Origin: CAAGNP01 sp045603545
GTDB lineage: Bacteria > Bacteroidota > Bacteroidia > Bacteroidales > UBA932
Reading direction: 5' to 3'
Assembly (NCBI GenBank): GCA_045603545.1
Contig: JAZUMG010000014.1
Span: forward strand, 1 to 61,940
Length of the DNA: 61,940 nucleotides
A program made the position numbers and the translations under genes. Below the pieces are notes generated by a model. The model did not search any database and was not told the DNA's origin. It saw only the letters and a program-made list of their open reading frames with translations. Shown piece after piece: positions 30,662 through 39,347 of this stretch (its first letter is position 1; each line of letters opens with the position of its first letter).

Positions 30662-32095
30662 TTATCTGGCATACCCCTCCACAAAGCGGCTTACGAGGGT
30701 GAAGATGCGGTCGTAGTTGACATTGTGGAAGTTTTCGTAAGTGTCGCGTGGTGAGTGGTAGTTTTTGTTGGTATCACCGTCAAGTTCGATATAGATGGCA
30801 GGAACACCTTTCAAACCAAATGGGTAGTGGTCAGCGTAGTCATCCATTGGGTGACGGTCAAGCTTGGCAAATGGTTTGGCCATCTCACTATTGATCTTGT
30901 TAAGGTACTCAAGGCCTGCCTCACCTGGATCTGAAATCTGGCAATAGATATTCTCACCATTGTCCCCTATCATATCGAGTTCCACGAAATACTGTATATC
31001 CTCAAGAGGAAGTAGTGGATTGTCTGCATAGAAGAATGAACCGAGGAGGTTGTTCTCCTCTGAATCGAAGAATATGAATACTACGGAGTACTCAGGCTGA
31101 TTGGCCTTAAAATGCCTCATCAGGTTAAGGAGCATTGCTGTACCTGATGAATTGTCATTGGCACCATAGAAAATGTCATTCTGGCCGCAGATTCCCAAGT
31201 GGTCATAGTGGCAGGCCAGGATAAAATGTTTCTCAGGGTGCTTGCTTCCAGGGATGTAGGCGATGATATTGTGTCCATCATTCTCTATCATCTCTGCCTC
31301 CACATTGATCGATACCTTGCGTGCATCCAATGGGAAAGATGCATCTGCCATGAATACAGGCATAGGGGTGTTGAAGTGGTTGCGGGATTTGAAATATGGA
31401 AGTAGCTCCTCACCGCGGCAAATTATTGCACCGACATTCTTCAGTGGGACAAAATAGGTTTTGTAAACCTCGATCCCGGGGAATGTGAACATTGTCTCCT
31501 TGAAGTGGTCCCAATCGAGGACTATAGCCTTATTGCGGAATTTTCCGCTGTCCATATATTTGCAGAATGTATTGGGATCCAAGTGTTTATTATCCAGATA
31601 AACAACCTCCAGTTCCCCTTTGTATGTGGGTGAAAACTCCTTGAGGGTGTAATCTACGGTATTGACCAGTTTCTTTCCATCCACAATCAGTTCCACAGCA
31701 CCCCTCTGTGCATTGAGAGGATGGTGAAAGTGTTGCATATATGAGAGCTCAGCCTCTGTGCCGCTGCTCCATCTGCCAGCATCGGATGGCACTATCTCGC
31801 TCTTGAATTCGGGCTGCAGCGAGTGCAACTCAGGCCTCTGTTTCCCTTCCCATGCTTTCGCAATCACCTCCTGGGGAATAGGTTTTACCCCCAATCCCTG
31901 AATCTCTCCAAGGATAAATTTGGCAGCCTTCACGCTTCCGTCCATGTAGTTGCTCCTGCCGTAATACTCTGCAGATGAGAGTTCTTTGACAACACTGTCA
32001 TAATATTCCTTGCTGGGTGCCGGAACCTCTGATTTATTCATTGCGCAGCTGTTAAGAATTATTGCACTCATAAGAATGATAGCCGATTTTTTCAT
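30662..32095 (-). CDS. lipoprotein M28-family aminopeptidase
   Basis: 477 residues with a lipoprotein signal, MKKSAIILMSAIILNSCAMN (lipobox LNSC). Zinc ligands of M28 peptidases: LACHYDHLG (His, Asp nearby), YGANDNSSGTAMLL (bridging Asp), FFDSEENNLLGS (catalytic Glu pair) and ELDMIGDN. The late ADHYPFGLKGVPAIYIELDG and YHSPRDTYENF give the last His. A PA-like insertion probably spans about 130-260. Anchored in the outer or inner membrane facing the periplasm; releases N-terminal amino acids from peptides. Confidence 0.9.
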   Translation of the reverse strand: MKKSAIILMSAIILNSCAMNKSEVPAPSKEYYDSVVKELSSAEYYGRSNYMDGSVKAAKFILGEIQGLGVKPIPQEVIAKAWEGKQRPELHSLQPEFKSEIVPSDAGRWSSGTEAELSYMQHFHHPLNAQRGAVELIVDGKKLVNTVDYTLKEFSPTYKGELEVVYLDNKHLDPNTFCKYMDSGKFRNKAIVLDWDHFKETMFTFPGIEVYKTYFVPLKNVGAIICRGEELLPYFKSRNHFNTPMPVFMADASFPLDARKVSINVEAEMIENDGHNIIAYIPGSKHPEKHFILACHYDHLGICGQNDIFYGANDNSSGTAMLLNLMRHFKANQPEYSVVFIFFDSEENNLLGSFFYADNPLLPLEDIQYFVELDMIGDNGENIYCQISDPGEAGLEYLNKINSEMAKPFAKLDRHPMDDYADHYPFGLKGVPAIYIELDGDTNKNYHSPRDTYENFHNVNYDRIFTLVSRFVEGYAR

Positions 32096-32132
32096 ATTGA
32101 ATAAAATTTAGTTTTAGCAAAGTTAGTAAAAA

Positions 32133-32804
32133 TTACCACAGTTTGTACCCTTTAATCCCCTTTGAAAGTGCCTGGCTGATGGGGAAGCGCCCCTTGGACC
32201 CCGATGCTGCCGAGGCAAATGCAATGGTCTCCGGTGTGGGTTCATTGCGGAGCAATTCCATTGTATGGTCGTGCAGAAGTCTCTCCAGCAGCTGGTGGAA
32301 TTCCTCCCCGTGGTTAGGGTGCCGCAGGTGGCAGAGTTCGTGCAGAAGGATGTAGTCCTGCAGAATCTGAGGGAGACGTACAATATTGAGATTCAAGTTG
32401 ATATTCCCCTTGGTAGAGCAACTCCCCCAGTTCGAGGAGTTGTGCTTGATGGTGATGCGGTGGCAGGAGAAACCATACTTTGCAGCGAACTCCAAGAGCC
32501 TGGGCGGAAGTTCGGCCTTTGCCCTGAGGCGGAGTGCCTCTATCTCTGCAGCGGTGGGTGCATTGCCCTGAGACTCTGCTGCCTCTCCCCTCCTTTTCTG
32601 CTTCGCAATGGTTTTCAGCACCCATCCCCTTTTCGACTGGAAGAAAAGTTTTGCAGCAGCATAAGGGATGATATATGGCAATGTAACACTCACCCCTTTT
32701 GCAGGATGCACCCTGATGGAGATGTGGCGGGCCCTGATGCTCTTTTTTAGCACCACCTCCCCTATCTCCGGGTCAATGAATATCCTGGTTCCTCTTGTTG
32801 CCAT
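32133..32804 (-). CDS. YgjP-like (DUF45/SprT-type) zinc metallopeptidase
   Basis: 223 residues from the ATG at 32804, nine bases after a TAATTTTG box; the upstream extension to 32855 overlaps the divergent promoter. Zinc site ILLHELCHLRHPNHGEEFHQ (HExxH plus downstream His) with the family neighbours SSNWGSCSTKGNINLN and VVLKKSIRARHISIRV. Family members sit near restriction or DNA-metabolism genes in many bacteria but their substrate is unproven. Confidence 0.88.
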   Translation of the reverse strand: MATRGTRIFIDPEIGEVVLKKSIRARHISIRVHPAKGVSVTLPYIIPYAAAKLFFQSKRGWVLKTIAKQKRRGEAAESQGNAPTAAEIEALRLRAKAELPPRLLEFAAKYGFSCHRITIKHNSSNWGSCSTKGNINLNLNIVRLPQILQDYILLHELCHLRHPNHGEEFHQLLERLLHDHTMELLRNEPTPETIAFASAASGSKGRFPISQALSKGIKGYKLW

Positions 32805-32813
32805 ATTGTCCCT

Positions 32814-32821
32814 CAAAATTA
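32814..32821 (-). promoter_or_regulatory. -7 box of the YgjP-like gene
   Basis: TAATTTTG on the minus strand, nine bases ahead of the start at 32804. Only 12 bases separate it from the divergent box at 32834. Confidence 0.5.
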
Positions 32822-32833
32822 GGCAAAAATTGC

Positions 32834-32841
32834 TACATTTG
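32834..32841 (+). promoter_or_regulatory. -7 box of the MFS gene
   Basis: TACATTTG, four bases before the ATG at 32846. Confidence 0.55.
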
Positions 32842-32845
32842 CCAC

Positions 32846-34048
32846 ATGCAAACATCAGTTCAGACCAATACCAGACCCAAGTTGTGGACCGGCGACTACC
32901 TTAAAGTGTGGATTGCCAACTTCTTGATGTATTTTGCATTTTATCTGGTGACACCCCTCCTTCCCCTCTATCTCAGGGATGTCTTTTCAGCAGACAAGGC
33001 AACAATAGGTGTTGTCCTTAGCGGGTACACCATTACTGCACTGCTGATAAGATTCTTCAGCGGGTATATTGTGGACAGGTTTCCCAGAAAGAAGGTCCTT
33101 ATCCTCTGCTACTCCAGCTTCATGGCGTTTTTCTTCGGATACTACTTCACCGGTTCACTCCTATTCTTCGCTGTGGTGAGGACACTGCACGGGGCCCCCT
33201 TCGGAATTACCACTGTTTCGAGCAATACTGTGGCCATCGATGTCCTCCATCCGGAAAGGCGTGCAGAGGGGATCGGATACTACGGTCTGAGCAATAACAT
33301 AGCTATGGCAATAGGCCCCTCGATAGGCCTTGTGATCTACCATACCACAGCCAATTACCCTCTGATTTTCACCCTCTCCATACTTATTGCCGTAACAGGC
33401 CTTATCATCGATACTACCATCAAATGCCGTGACCGTCAGCCTGTATATGAGAAAAAGAAACTCTCACTTGACCGGTTTATACTTCTAAAAGGGTGGAGTC
33501 AGGGAATAACCATTATGGGGGTATCGTTTGCCTATGGAATACTTGTTACCTATATAGCAATATACAGTCAGGAGATGCTCGGAATTACCTCAGGTACAGG
33601 TGGTTTCTTTATGCTTTTGGCTTTGGGACTGATCACCGCTCGCCTTACCGGAAACAAGGCCCTCAGACAGGGACAGGTGCTCCGCAATGCATCATTGGGT
33701 CTTGTGGTGGCCTTGGTAGGCTATGCCATTTTTATATCTGTCCCCACCGTTTTTGGCTATTATCTGGCTGCATTTGTAATAGGTCTTGGCAATGGAAATG
33801 TATATCCGGCCATGCAGACAATGTTCATTAATCTCGCCCCTAACAGTCAGAGAGGGACAGCCACTTCTACCATCCTGTCGTGTTGGGACGTCGGTATGGG
33901 ACTTGGTATCATCCTCGGTGGTGCCATTACCGAACACCTGGGCGGATATATGTCAGCCTTCATATCTGCCCTAGTCATCAACACCCTCGGAACCATCTTC
34001 TTCTTCCTCTACGCCCGCCGCCGCTACCTGCAAGACAGAATCCGCTGA
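32846..34048 (+). CDS. major facilitator superfamily transporter
   Basis: 400 residues with 12 predicted helices. Start taken at 32846, four bases past a promoter box. The MFS loop 2-3 signature is SGYIVDRFPRKKVLIL (about residues 67-82), and the mirror loop 8-9 is present as TARLTGNKALRQGQVL. Helix 1 reads WIANFLMYFAFYLVTPLLPL, like sugar or drug exporters of the AraJ/YdhP kind. No substrate can be named. Confidence 0.87.
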   Translation: MQTSVQTNTRPKLWTGDYLKVWIANFLMYFAFYLVTPLLPLYLRDVFSADKATIGVVLSGYTITALLIRFFSGYIVDRFPRKKVLILCYSSFMAFFFGYYFTGSLLFFAVVRTLHGAPFGITTVSSNTVAIDVLHPERRAEGIGYYGLSNNIAMAIGPSIGLVIYHTTANYPLIFTLSILIAVTGLIIDTTIKCRDRQPVYEKKKLSLDRFILLKGWSQGITIMGVSFAYGILVTYIAIYSQEMLGITSGTGGFFMLLALGLITARLTGNKALRQGQVLRNASLGLVVALVGYAIFISVPTVFGYYLAAFVIGLGNGNVYPAMQTMFINLAPNSQRGTATSTILSCWDVGMGLGIILGGAITEHLGGYMSAFISALVINTLGTIFFFLYARRRYLQDRIR

Positions 34049-34061
34049 TATCCCTTTCCAC

Positions 34062-34175
34062 CCGTCATCATACTCCTTACAGGACAAGATGACATCGTCA
34101 TGTCCACTGTCGTCATATCCCCTGTCATCATCCTCATTACTGAATAAGGTGATATCGTCGCATTTTGCCAGATCA
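34062..34175. repeat. two imperfect 60-base tandem units
   Basis: CCGTCATCATACTCCTTAC (34062-34080) recurs as CTGTCATCATCCTCATTAC (34122-34140), and the following bases share GATGACATCGTC against GGTGATATCGTC. The first unit can also fold (GGACA...ATGAC/GTCAT...TGTCC). Confidence 0.55.
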
Positions 34176-34320
34176 CTTCATTACAGAAACTGATGACATT
34201 ACTATTCACATATAGATAGATCTGTCTGATAAGAGTTGGGTAACACAATCGCATTACGCCATCTATTATTGTATATAATCCAGTGATTACTTCAAATTAT
34301 ATCCGTGATTATTACGATAC

Positions 34321-34440
34321 CGGGCCAGGTGGAATAAAATTGCTTCCATCTGGCCCGGTATGTATTTTGTACTTACTGATAATTAGATGATTACATATTG
34401 AGGGTGGGCCCGATAGAAGACTTTTTCGTCTACCTGGCCC
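34321..34440. repeat. type B GGCCAGGT palindrome pair (copy B3), upstream of the RAYT
   Basis: Palindrome 34321-34358 has arms CGGGCCAGGTGGAA and TTCCATCTGGCCCG; palindrome 34406-34440 has arms GGGCCCGATAGAAGAC and GTCTACCTGGCCC. Spacer 47 bases. Together with copy B4 it brackets the PAS and RAYT genes. Confidence 0.88.
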
Positions 34441-34498
34441 AAAATGCCTGATACTGGAATACCGAATCCTGTAATACCGGATAATCGAGTGTCAATGA

Positions 34499-34849
34499 TT
34501 ACCCCCTATCGTAATGAGGCATATCTTCAGGGAGGACTATGGAGAACTCTACTAGTCCGGCCACTTCACCATTTTTCTTCCAAACGGTCTGATAAATCAT
34601 CTTCTTGAGACCCTTCTTGGATATGGTGTAGCAGTTTGTCCCACCAGTCTCAAGCAGTTTGTGTATGATCTGTTGTGAATGTTCATTGTGACATTCCATA
34701 AGATTTTTCCCGACAAGATCACCATATGAGGCAAATGTCTCCTTAGACTTGTCATTCATATATATAATTGTACCTTCTGTATCACAAACAGTTATAGCAC
34801 AATTCAACTCTTTTGCCCAATCTGGGATATTGTTCATTACATTTTCCAT
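34499..34849 (-). CDS. single PAS-domain protein
   Basis: 116 residues that are almost only a PAS fold: CAITVCDTEGTIIYMNDKSK, ETFASYGDLVGKNLMECH, then ISKKGLKKMIYQTVWKKNGE and VAGLVEFSIVLPE. No output domain is attached. Such stand-alone PAS proteins of gut Bacteroidales are soluble sensors with no known ligand. It lies divergent from the RAYT, inside the interval bracketed by type B pairs. Confidence 0.8.
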   Translation of the reverse strand: MENVMNNIPDWAKELNCAITVCDTEGTIIYMNDKSKETFASYGDLVGKNLMECHNEHSQQIIHKLLETGGTNCYTISKKGLKKMIYQTVWKKNGEVAGLVEFSIVLPEDMPHYDRG

Positions 34850-34889
34850 ATTATCAATCTTAATTTTATGTAAAGATAACCAAAATCAT

Positions 34890-34897
34890 TATATTTG
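34890..34897 (+). promoter_or_regulatory. possible -7 box upstream of the RAYT gene
   Basis: TATATTTG, but 107 bases ahead of the ATG at 35005, so it would give a long leader. A weaker minus-strand TATCTTTA at 34871-34878 could serve the PAS gene. Confidence 0.35.
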
Positions 34898-35004
34898 TCA
34901 CATAGAACGGGCGCATCTATGTATTAGCAAGCTCTGCAGGCCACTCTGGCTAGGTATCTGACACCTTTCTTGCGCTCATCTGACATAATTTATTAACCGT
35001 AAAG

Positions 35005-35937
35005 ATGAGTATTATGAAATTTGAAAGATGCCCATTGGTGGAAATGCCCGATGGTAAAATAGTCAGAATGTACCCATTTCATATAAGTATGGAGGGGATG
35101 GAGAGCAGAATTCTGTGTCGTAATGATGAAGATTATGATGTGTTTATCAAGACATTGGTTTTGAGTACACATAAGAAATTGAGTTCTGTAGTAGTGTATT
35201 GTGTAGTTTCTAATCATGCACACTATATTTTGCTTGCACATTCATATTTTACAGCATTGGAGATTGCTAATGAGGTCAAAAGGATTTATTCCATGTATTT
35301 GACCAAAAGATATTCAGAGAAGAAAGTTCTGAAAGGGATAGATGTCAATGTCATACTAATAGATTCTGATAGGTATCTGCGTAATGCAATAGCATATGAT
35401 ATCCGAAATGCTCTTGATAATGGTGCAAATAATGTTAATGAATATGAGTGGTCATCTTTCAGAAGTATATTCTGTAACGGAAAAATCCAGGTTCCTACAA
35501 GATATGTCAATTCTCTTTCCAAACGTGAGAAGCGCGACATCATGCGTTCCCATCAAAAAATGGATGATGTAATGTGGCAAATTAATCCCAGTAATGCACT
35601 GGAGCCAGCCAGCATATGTGACTGGAAGTATGTGGAAGAAGCATTTCTGAATGACCATTCTTTTTTTATGAAGTCCATTGGAACTGTAAATTCAGCCGAG
35701 ATGAAGCAAAAATTGATTGACAACTTTAAGGAGAGAAAAAGTGATCAAGAGATGATAAAGTGTGTAGATGATATAAGTTGTACTTGGTATAACAATCATC
35801 TGAACTCTCTACCGATTGAGAAAAAGGCCAGATTACTTCCATATATTTACAGAACATATCGGACAACCCCCAACCAATTGGCAAGAATATTTGAGATAAG
35901 TAGAGAGAAAGTATACTCTTTACTCAATAAAAAGTAA
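35005..35937 (+). CDS. REP-associated tyrosine transposase (RAYT, Y1 HUH family)
   Basis: 310 residues. The N-terminal 150 carry the Y1/TnpA-REP pattern: YPFHISMEGMESRILCRNDE with DYDVFI (compare yHv..RG..r.iF.deedy..Fl), then the HUH motif VVSNHAHYILLA (His71 and His73), and AYDIRNALDNG followed by NEYEWSSF, which aligns with Y-I-x-x-NP-x-x-AG...y.WSS, making Tyr131 the likely nucleophile. Residues 150-310 are a longer C-terminal part ending in a helix-turn-helix, TTPNQLARIFEISREKVYSL. RAYTs nick single-stranded DNA at REP palindromes in enterobacteria and pseudomonads and are thought to spread them. Type B palindrome pairs lie on either side (34321-34440 and 35947-36066). Confidence 0.82.
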   Translation: MSIMKFERCPLVEMPDGKIVRMYPFHISMEGMESRILCRNDEDYDVFIKTLVLSTHKKLSSVVVYCVVSNHAHYILLAHSYFTALEIANEVKRIYSMYLTKRYSEKKVLKGIDVNVILIDSDRYLRNAIAYDIRNALDNGANNVNEYEWSSFRSIFCNGKIQVPTRYVNSLSKREKRDIMRSHQKMDDVMWQINPSNALEPASICDWKYVEEAFLNDHSFFMKSIGTVNSAEMKQKLIDNFKERKSDQEMIKCVDDISCTWYNNHLNSLPIEKKARLLPYIYRTYRTTPNQLARIFEISREKVYSLLNKK

Positions 35938-35946
35938 ATAATCTCT

Positions 35947-36066
35947 GGGCCAGGTTGAGTGAAATATCTTCTACTTGGCCTGTTCCTAAATCGTAAGTAT
36001 CATAAAATAAGTTATTTAGAAAATTGTAACGGGCCAGATGGAAGCCATTTTATTCCACCTGGCCCG
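35947..36066. repeat. type B GGCCAGGT palindrome pair (copy B4), downstream of the RAYT
   Basis: The first palindrome (35947-35980) is degenerate, GGGCCAGGTTGA...CTACTTGGCC. The second (36030-36066) is nearly perfect, arms CGGGCCAGATGGAA and TTCCACCTGGCCCG. The pair begins nine bases after the RAYT stop. Confidence 0.88.
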
Positions 36067-36088
36067 CTATGTGTCATATAACCACACC

Positions 36089-37468
36089 CTACAGCAGTTT
36101 CTTCACAAGTGAGAACATTTTGTATGGCATGTATCTGAATGGTAGGTCAATCCATGTGCCGGTCGAGATGACGGTACGTTTGTGGCTGAATGCGTTGAAG
36201 CTTTCACGCCCGTGGTAGCGACCCATTCCCGAATTGCCGACACCGCCGAAGGGTACACGGTCATTGGCAATATGCATGATGACATCATTTATGCATCCAC
36301 CACCGGAAGATGTACGTCTTATGCACTCCCAGCCGTCATCCTCTCTGCCGAAATAGTAGAAGGCCAGCGGTTTCTCCCTTTCATTGACAAACTTCACTGC
36401 CTCTTCCATGAAGTCCCCCTCCAGGACAATTACAGGAAATACCGGTCCGAATATCTCTTCATTCATTACAGTCACAGACATATCGTTAACCTCCAGCAGT
36501 GTAGGTTCTATAAATCTTTCAGATGCATCCATACGACCACCATAGAGGATACTTCCATCCTGAAGATATTTGCTTACCCTTTCAAAAGCACGGTCACTTA
36601 CCATCCTTACATAGTGTCGGTGCTCTTTGATATCCTCTCCATGAAGGTTACGGATCTCATTGCCGAAGGCTTTTACAAATTCCTCTTTTATATCGGGATG
36701 TATGAGTATGTAGTCGGGTGCAATGCAAGTCTGCCCTGCATTCAGGGTCTTTCCCCAGGCTATCCTCTTGGCAGCCAGAGCGATGTTTGCAGTGCGGTCT
36801 ATTATGCACGGGCTCTTCCCACCGAGCTCCAGCACCACCGGAGTGAGGTTCTTGGCAGCAGCGGCCATCACCTTTTTCCCAAGGTCAGGACTGCCGGTGA
36901 AGAATATCATGTCCCAACGCATTTCGAGCAATGCACCATTGACCTCCCTATTGCCTTGCACAAGTGCAATGTATTCAGGGGCAAATGTTTCACTTACCAA
37001 TTGTGCGAGCACTGCTGATACGGTCGGAACATATGGTGAGGGCTTCAGCATCGCTGTGCATCCTGCAGAGATGGCACCCACGAGTGGATTCAGCAGCAGT
37101 TGCACAGGGTAATTCCAGGGGGCAATAATGAGGGTATTGCCCAGGGGGTCTTTCACCTGGTAGCTACGCGATGGGAAAAGTGTAATCGGAGTTGGACGCT
37201 TCTCCCTGCGTGCCCAACGGCGCAGGTGGCGCAGGTGTTGCCTTATTTCACCATAGACAATGCTGATTTCGGTGAGGTATGCCTCCTCATAGGATTTGTG
37301 CAGATCAGCCCATAGCGCATCGCAGAGGGCTTTTTCATGGGCACGTATCCCCTCCTCCAGACGGCGTAGCATCTGCAGACGGAACTTTATATCAAGTGTG
37401 GCCCCGGTGCGGAAATATTGCTTTTGCGCTACCGCAATGGCCTGAATTTTATCTTTTGGTGTGTTCAT
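36089..37468 (-). CDS. aldehyde dehydrogenase, class 3 type
   Basis: 459 residues from the ATG at 37468 (a longer frame to 37618 is rejected because a promoter box lies between). Motifs: TLIIAPWNYPVQLLLNPLVG, catalytic Glu in VVLELGGKSPCIID, catalytic Cys in AGQTCIAPDY, and EEIFGPVFPVI plus PFGGVGNSGMGRYHG. The length and a C-terminal membrane-seeking tail (FRYMPYKMFSLVKKLL) match the fatty-aldehyde/class 3 branch, NAD(P)+-dependent. Adjacent SDR 14 bases upstream; together they could convert an alcohol to an acid, as inference. Confidence 0.92.
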   Translation of the reverse strand: MNTPKDKIQAIAVAQKQYFRTGATLDIKFRLQMLRRLEEGIRAHEKALCDALWADLHKSYEEAYLTEISIVYGEIRQHLRHLRRWARREKRPTPITLFPSRSYQVKDPLGNTLIIAPWNYPVQLLLNPLVGAISAGCTAMLKPSPYVPTVSAVLAQLVSETFAPEYIALVQGNREVNGALLEMRWDMIFFTGSPDLGKKVMAAAAKNLTPVVLELGGKSPCIIDRTANIALAAKRIAWGKTLNAGQTCIAPDYILIHPDIKEEFVKAFGNEIRNLHGEDIKEHRHYVRMVSDRAFERVSKYLQDGSILYGGRMDASERFIEPTLLEVNDMSVTVMNEEIFGPVFPVIVLEGDFMEEAVKFVNEREKPLAFYYFGREDDGWECIRRTSSGGGCINDVIMHIANDRVPFGGVGNSGMGRYHGRESFNAFSHKRTVISTGTWIDLPFRYMPYKMFSLVKKLL

Positions 37469-37472
37469 ATGG

Positions 37473-37480
37473 CAAATGTA
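37473..37480 (-). promoter_or_regulatory. -7 box of the aldehyde dehydrogenase gene
   Basis: TACATTTG on the minus strand, four bases before the ATG at 37468. Confidence 0.55.
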
Positions 37481-37481
37481 G

Positions 37482-38291
37482 CTATTTCTTGCGACCGGTG
37501 AAATGGTCCATTGTGTGGTAAATCCCAAATACCTCTCCGAAAATGAAGTCAAATAGGTGGAATGGGAGGATGAATTGCCAGAATCTGATGAAGTGGTAGC
37601 CAAACGGAATCCCTGCAAAAATGGTGTTTTTCTCTATTGCCCTGATGATTTTGCGTGAGACATACTCGGGTTTGAGGATTGGGAACACTTTGGATTTTAC
37701 TCCGTCAAACATCCCTGTATTGGTATAATAAGGTGCCACTGTGGTGACGCGGACTTTGCTGTGTGCCGCTTTGAGCTCGATGCGGAGTGACTCTGACCAG
37801 CCGATGGCTCCCCATTTGCTGGCACCATATACCGACATCCTGGGGTTGCCGAGCATACCGCCGGCAGAGGTGATATTGCAGATGTGGCCGCTATTTCGCT
37901 TGAGCATATCGGGGAGAAATGCCCTGGCTACGAACATCGGGGCAATGGTGTTGATCCCAATGGTGCGGGTGATCTCCTGCTGGGTCTGCTGGTCAAAGGT
38001 CTTGTTGCTGGTGATGATCCCGGCGCAATTGATCAAAATATCAATAGCTCCGCAATCCTCTATCACCTGCTCATACCCCTTCTGCACCATATCGTAATCG
38101 GATACATCCACCCTGTACCCTTTTACCTCTCCATATCTGCTGAGCTCAGCCACTGTGCTATTTATATTCTCCTGATTTATATCCCATATAACCAATGTCT
38201 TGGCCCCTTTTATGAGTGCCATCTCTCCCATCATTTTTCCCATACCGGATGCCCCTCCGGTGATCAATATCTTTGAATTTGAAATTTTCAT
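37482..38291 (-). CDS. short-chain dehydrogenase/reductase, membrane-tailed
   Basis: 269 residues from the ATG at 38291. Cofactor site LITGGASGMGKMMGE (about residues 8-22), then WDINQE (an acidic/hydrophobic second strand that favours NAD), INCAG, Ser in CNITSAGGMLG, and YGASK. The C-terminal 45 residues are hydrophobic and basic (FIRFWQFILPFHLFDFIFGE), suggesting membrane contact. Long-chain substrate likely. It ends 14 bases ahead of the aldehyde dehydrogenase. Confidence 0.88.
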   Translation of the reverse strand: MKISNSKILITGGASGMGKMMGEMALIKGAKTLVIWDINQENINSTVAELSRYGEVKGYRVDVSDYDMVQKGYEQVIEDCGAIDILINCAGIITSNKTFDQQTQQEITRTIGINTIAPMFVARAFLPDMLKRNSGHICNITSAGGMLGNPRMSVYGASKWGAIGWSESLRIELKAAHSKVRVTTVAPYYTNTGMFDGVKSKVFPILKPEYVSRKIIRAIEKNTIFAGIPFGYHFIRFWQFILPFHLFDFIFGEVFGIYHTMDHFTGRKK

Positions 38292-38406
38292 ATTTGTCAA
38301 TTTTAATGTTTGTTGCAGCAAATATATTCCAAATACAATACCATAATTGTGTGTGATTACCAACGGAAAATCAATGGAGAAATTCAGAATATTGGACTAA
38401 ATGACT

Positions 38407-38414
38407 TATCTTTG
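38407..38414 (+). promoter_or_regulatory. -7 box of the LysE-family gene
   Basis: TATCTTTG, four bases before the ATG at 38419. It overlaps the upstream in-frame start at 38401, arguing for 38419. Confidence 0.6.
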
Positions 38415-38418
38415 GGAT

Positions 38419-39036
38419 ATGATTAGTGCTATTTTATTCGGCTTGGTGGTGGGCTTTTCCTCTTCCATCACTTTCGGGACTATGCAGGTGTTGTGTGTCT
38501 CGAGAACCATTTTAGATGGGCGCAGAGCAGGATTCCTATCGGGAACAGGTGTGGCATTGTGTGATACCATCTATGCGGCAATAGCACTCTTTTTCTATAC
38601 TGTCATATCACCTTTTCTGGAGAAGAATATGGGTTGGCTCTCTATTGTGGGAGGACTGATAGTCATAGCAATAGGTGCAGGGATATTTTTTAGCAAAGTT
38701 TCAGACAGTACCTCGTCCCGTGATAGTGCTTCCGGTAGCGTGAGCGGTTGGCGATACGTGACCTCAGCATTCGGGGTAGATATCACTACATTCTTCACCA
38801 CTATCCCCTACATCCTCACATTTATGACCATGATAGGTTCGATTATGGATCGTGGAGAAAGCAATGCTGTGACACTTGTCGGTTTCTTCTTCGGTGCACT
38901 TCTCTGGTGGGTATTCATCACTACCCTTCTAGGGGGGCTCAGACACAGAATTCCGGAAAATTTCAAACAATACATAAATAAGATATCGGGAATCATCATC
39001 GCCATCCTCGGCCTGCTGGTGATTTTCGGCAATTAA
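38419..39036 (+). CDS. LysE-family exporter
   Basis: 205 residues, six predicted helices. The first reads AILFGLVVGFSSSITFGTMQ with VLCVSRTILDGRRAGFLSGT after it, the LysE/RhtB opening with its basic GrraG loop, then GVALCDTIYAAIALF. The last helix is SGIIIAILGLLVIFGN. Family members export amino acids or similar solutes. Three small genes follow on the same strand at 11, 3 and 71 bases. Confidence 0.8.
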   Translation: MISAILFGLVVGFSSSITFGTMQVLCVSRTILDGRRAGFLSGTGVALCDTIYAAIALFFYTVISPFLEKNMGWLSIVGGLIVIAIGAGIFFSKVSDSTSSRDSASGSVSGWRYVTSAFGVDITTFFTTIPYILTFMTMIGSIMDRGESNAVTLVGFFFGALLWWVFITTLLGGLRHRIPENFKQYINKISGIIIAILGLLVIFGN

Positions 39037-39047
39037 AATTTAGAGCA

Positions 39048-39344
39048 ATGATAAAACATATCGTAATGTGGAAACTCAAGCCCGAAGCAGAGGGGCTTAC
39101 AGCCAAAGAGAATGCACAATGGATGAAAGAGCACCTGGAGGGGCTTATGGGGGTGGTTCCTGAACTCCTCTCGTGTGAAGTGGGGATCAATGTAGTGGAT
39201 GGCAATTATGACGCTTGTCTGGTATCCACATTCGCTTCACTGGAGGACTTGGCTGCATACAAAGTGCATCCGGAACACGTGAAGATATCTTCATACTGCA
39301 AAAAGGTACGCGAATCCCGTGTGGCCTGTGACTGGGAGATATAG
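39048..39344 (+). CDS. Dabb-family (stress-responsive alpha/beta barrel) protein
   Basis: 98 residues with MIKHIVMWKLKPEAEG at the start, a helix, VGINVVDGNYDACLVSTFAS, then DLAAYKVHPEHVKISSYCKK: the Dabb pattern (h.v.fk...e... H-P-H). Dimeric ferredoxin-like fold. Roles include stress response and cyclase-like activities; the job here is unknown. 11 bases after the LysE gene. Confidence 0.88.
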   Translation: MIKHIVMWKLKPEAEGLTAKENAQWMKEHLEGLMGVVPELLSCEVGINVVDGNYDACLVSTFASLEDLAAYKVHPEHVKISSYCKKVRESRVACDWEI

Positions 39345-39347
39345 CCA

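Larger units (their letters stand above)
34049..34498. other. noncoding region with tandem repeats and a type B pair
   Basis: No gene. The first third carries two imperfect repeats of about 60 bases (units from 34062 and 34122, both beginning with a CTGTCATCAT-like word). The rest holds copy B3 of the palindrome pair (34321-34440). No promoter for a plus-strand gene was seen. Confidence 0.6.
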
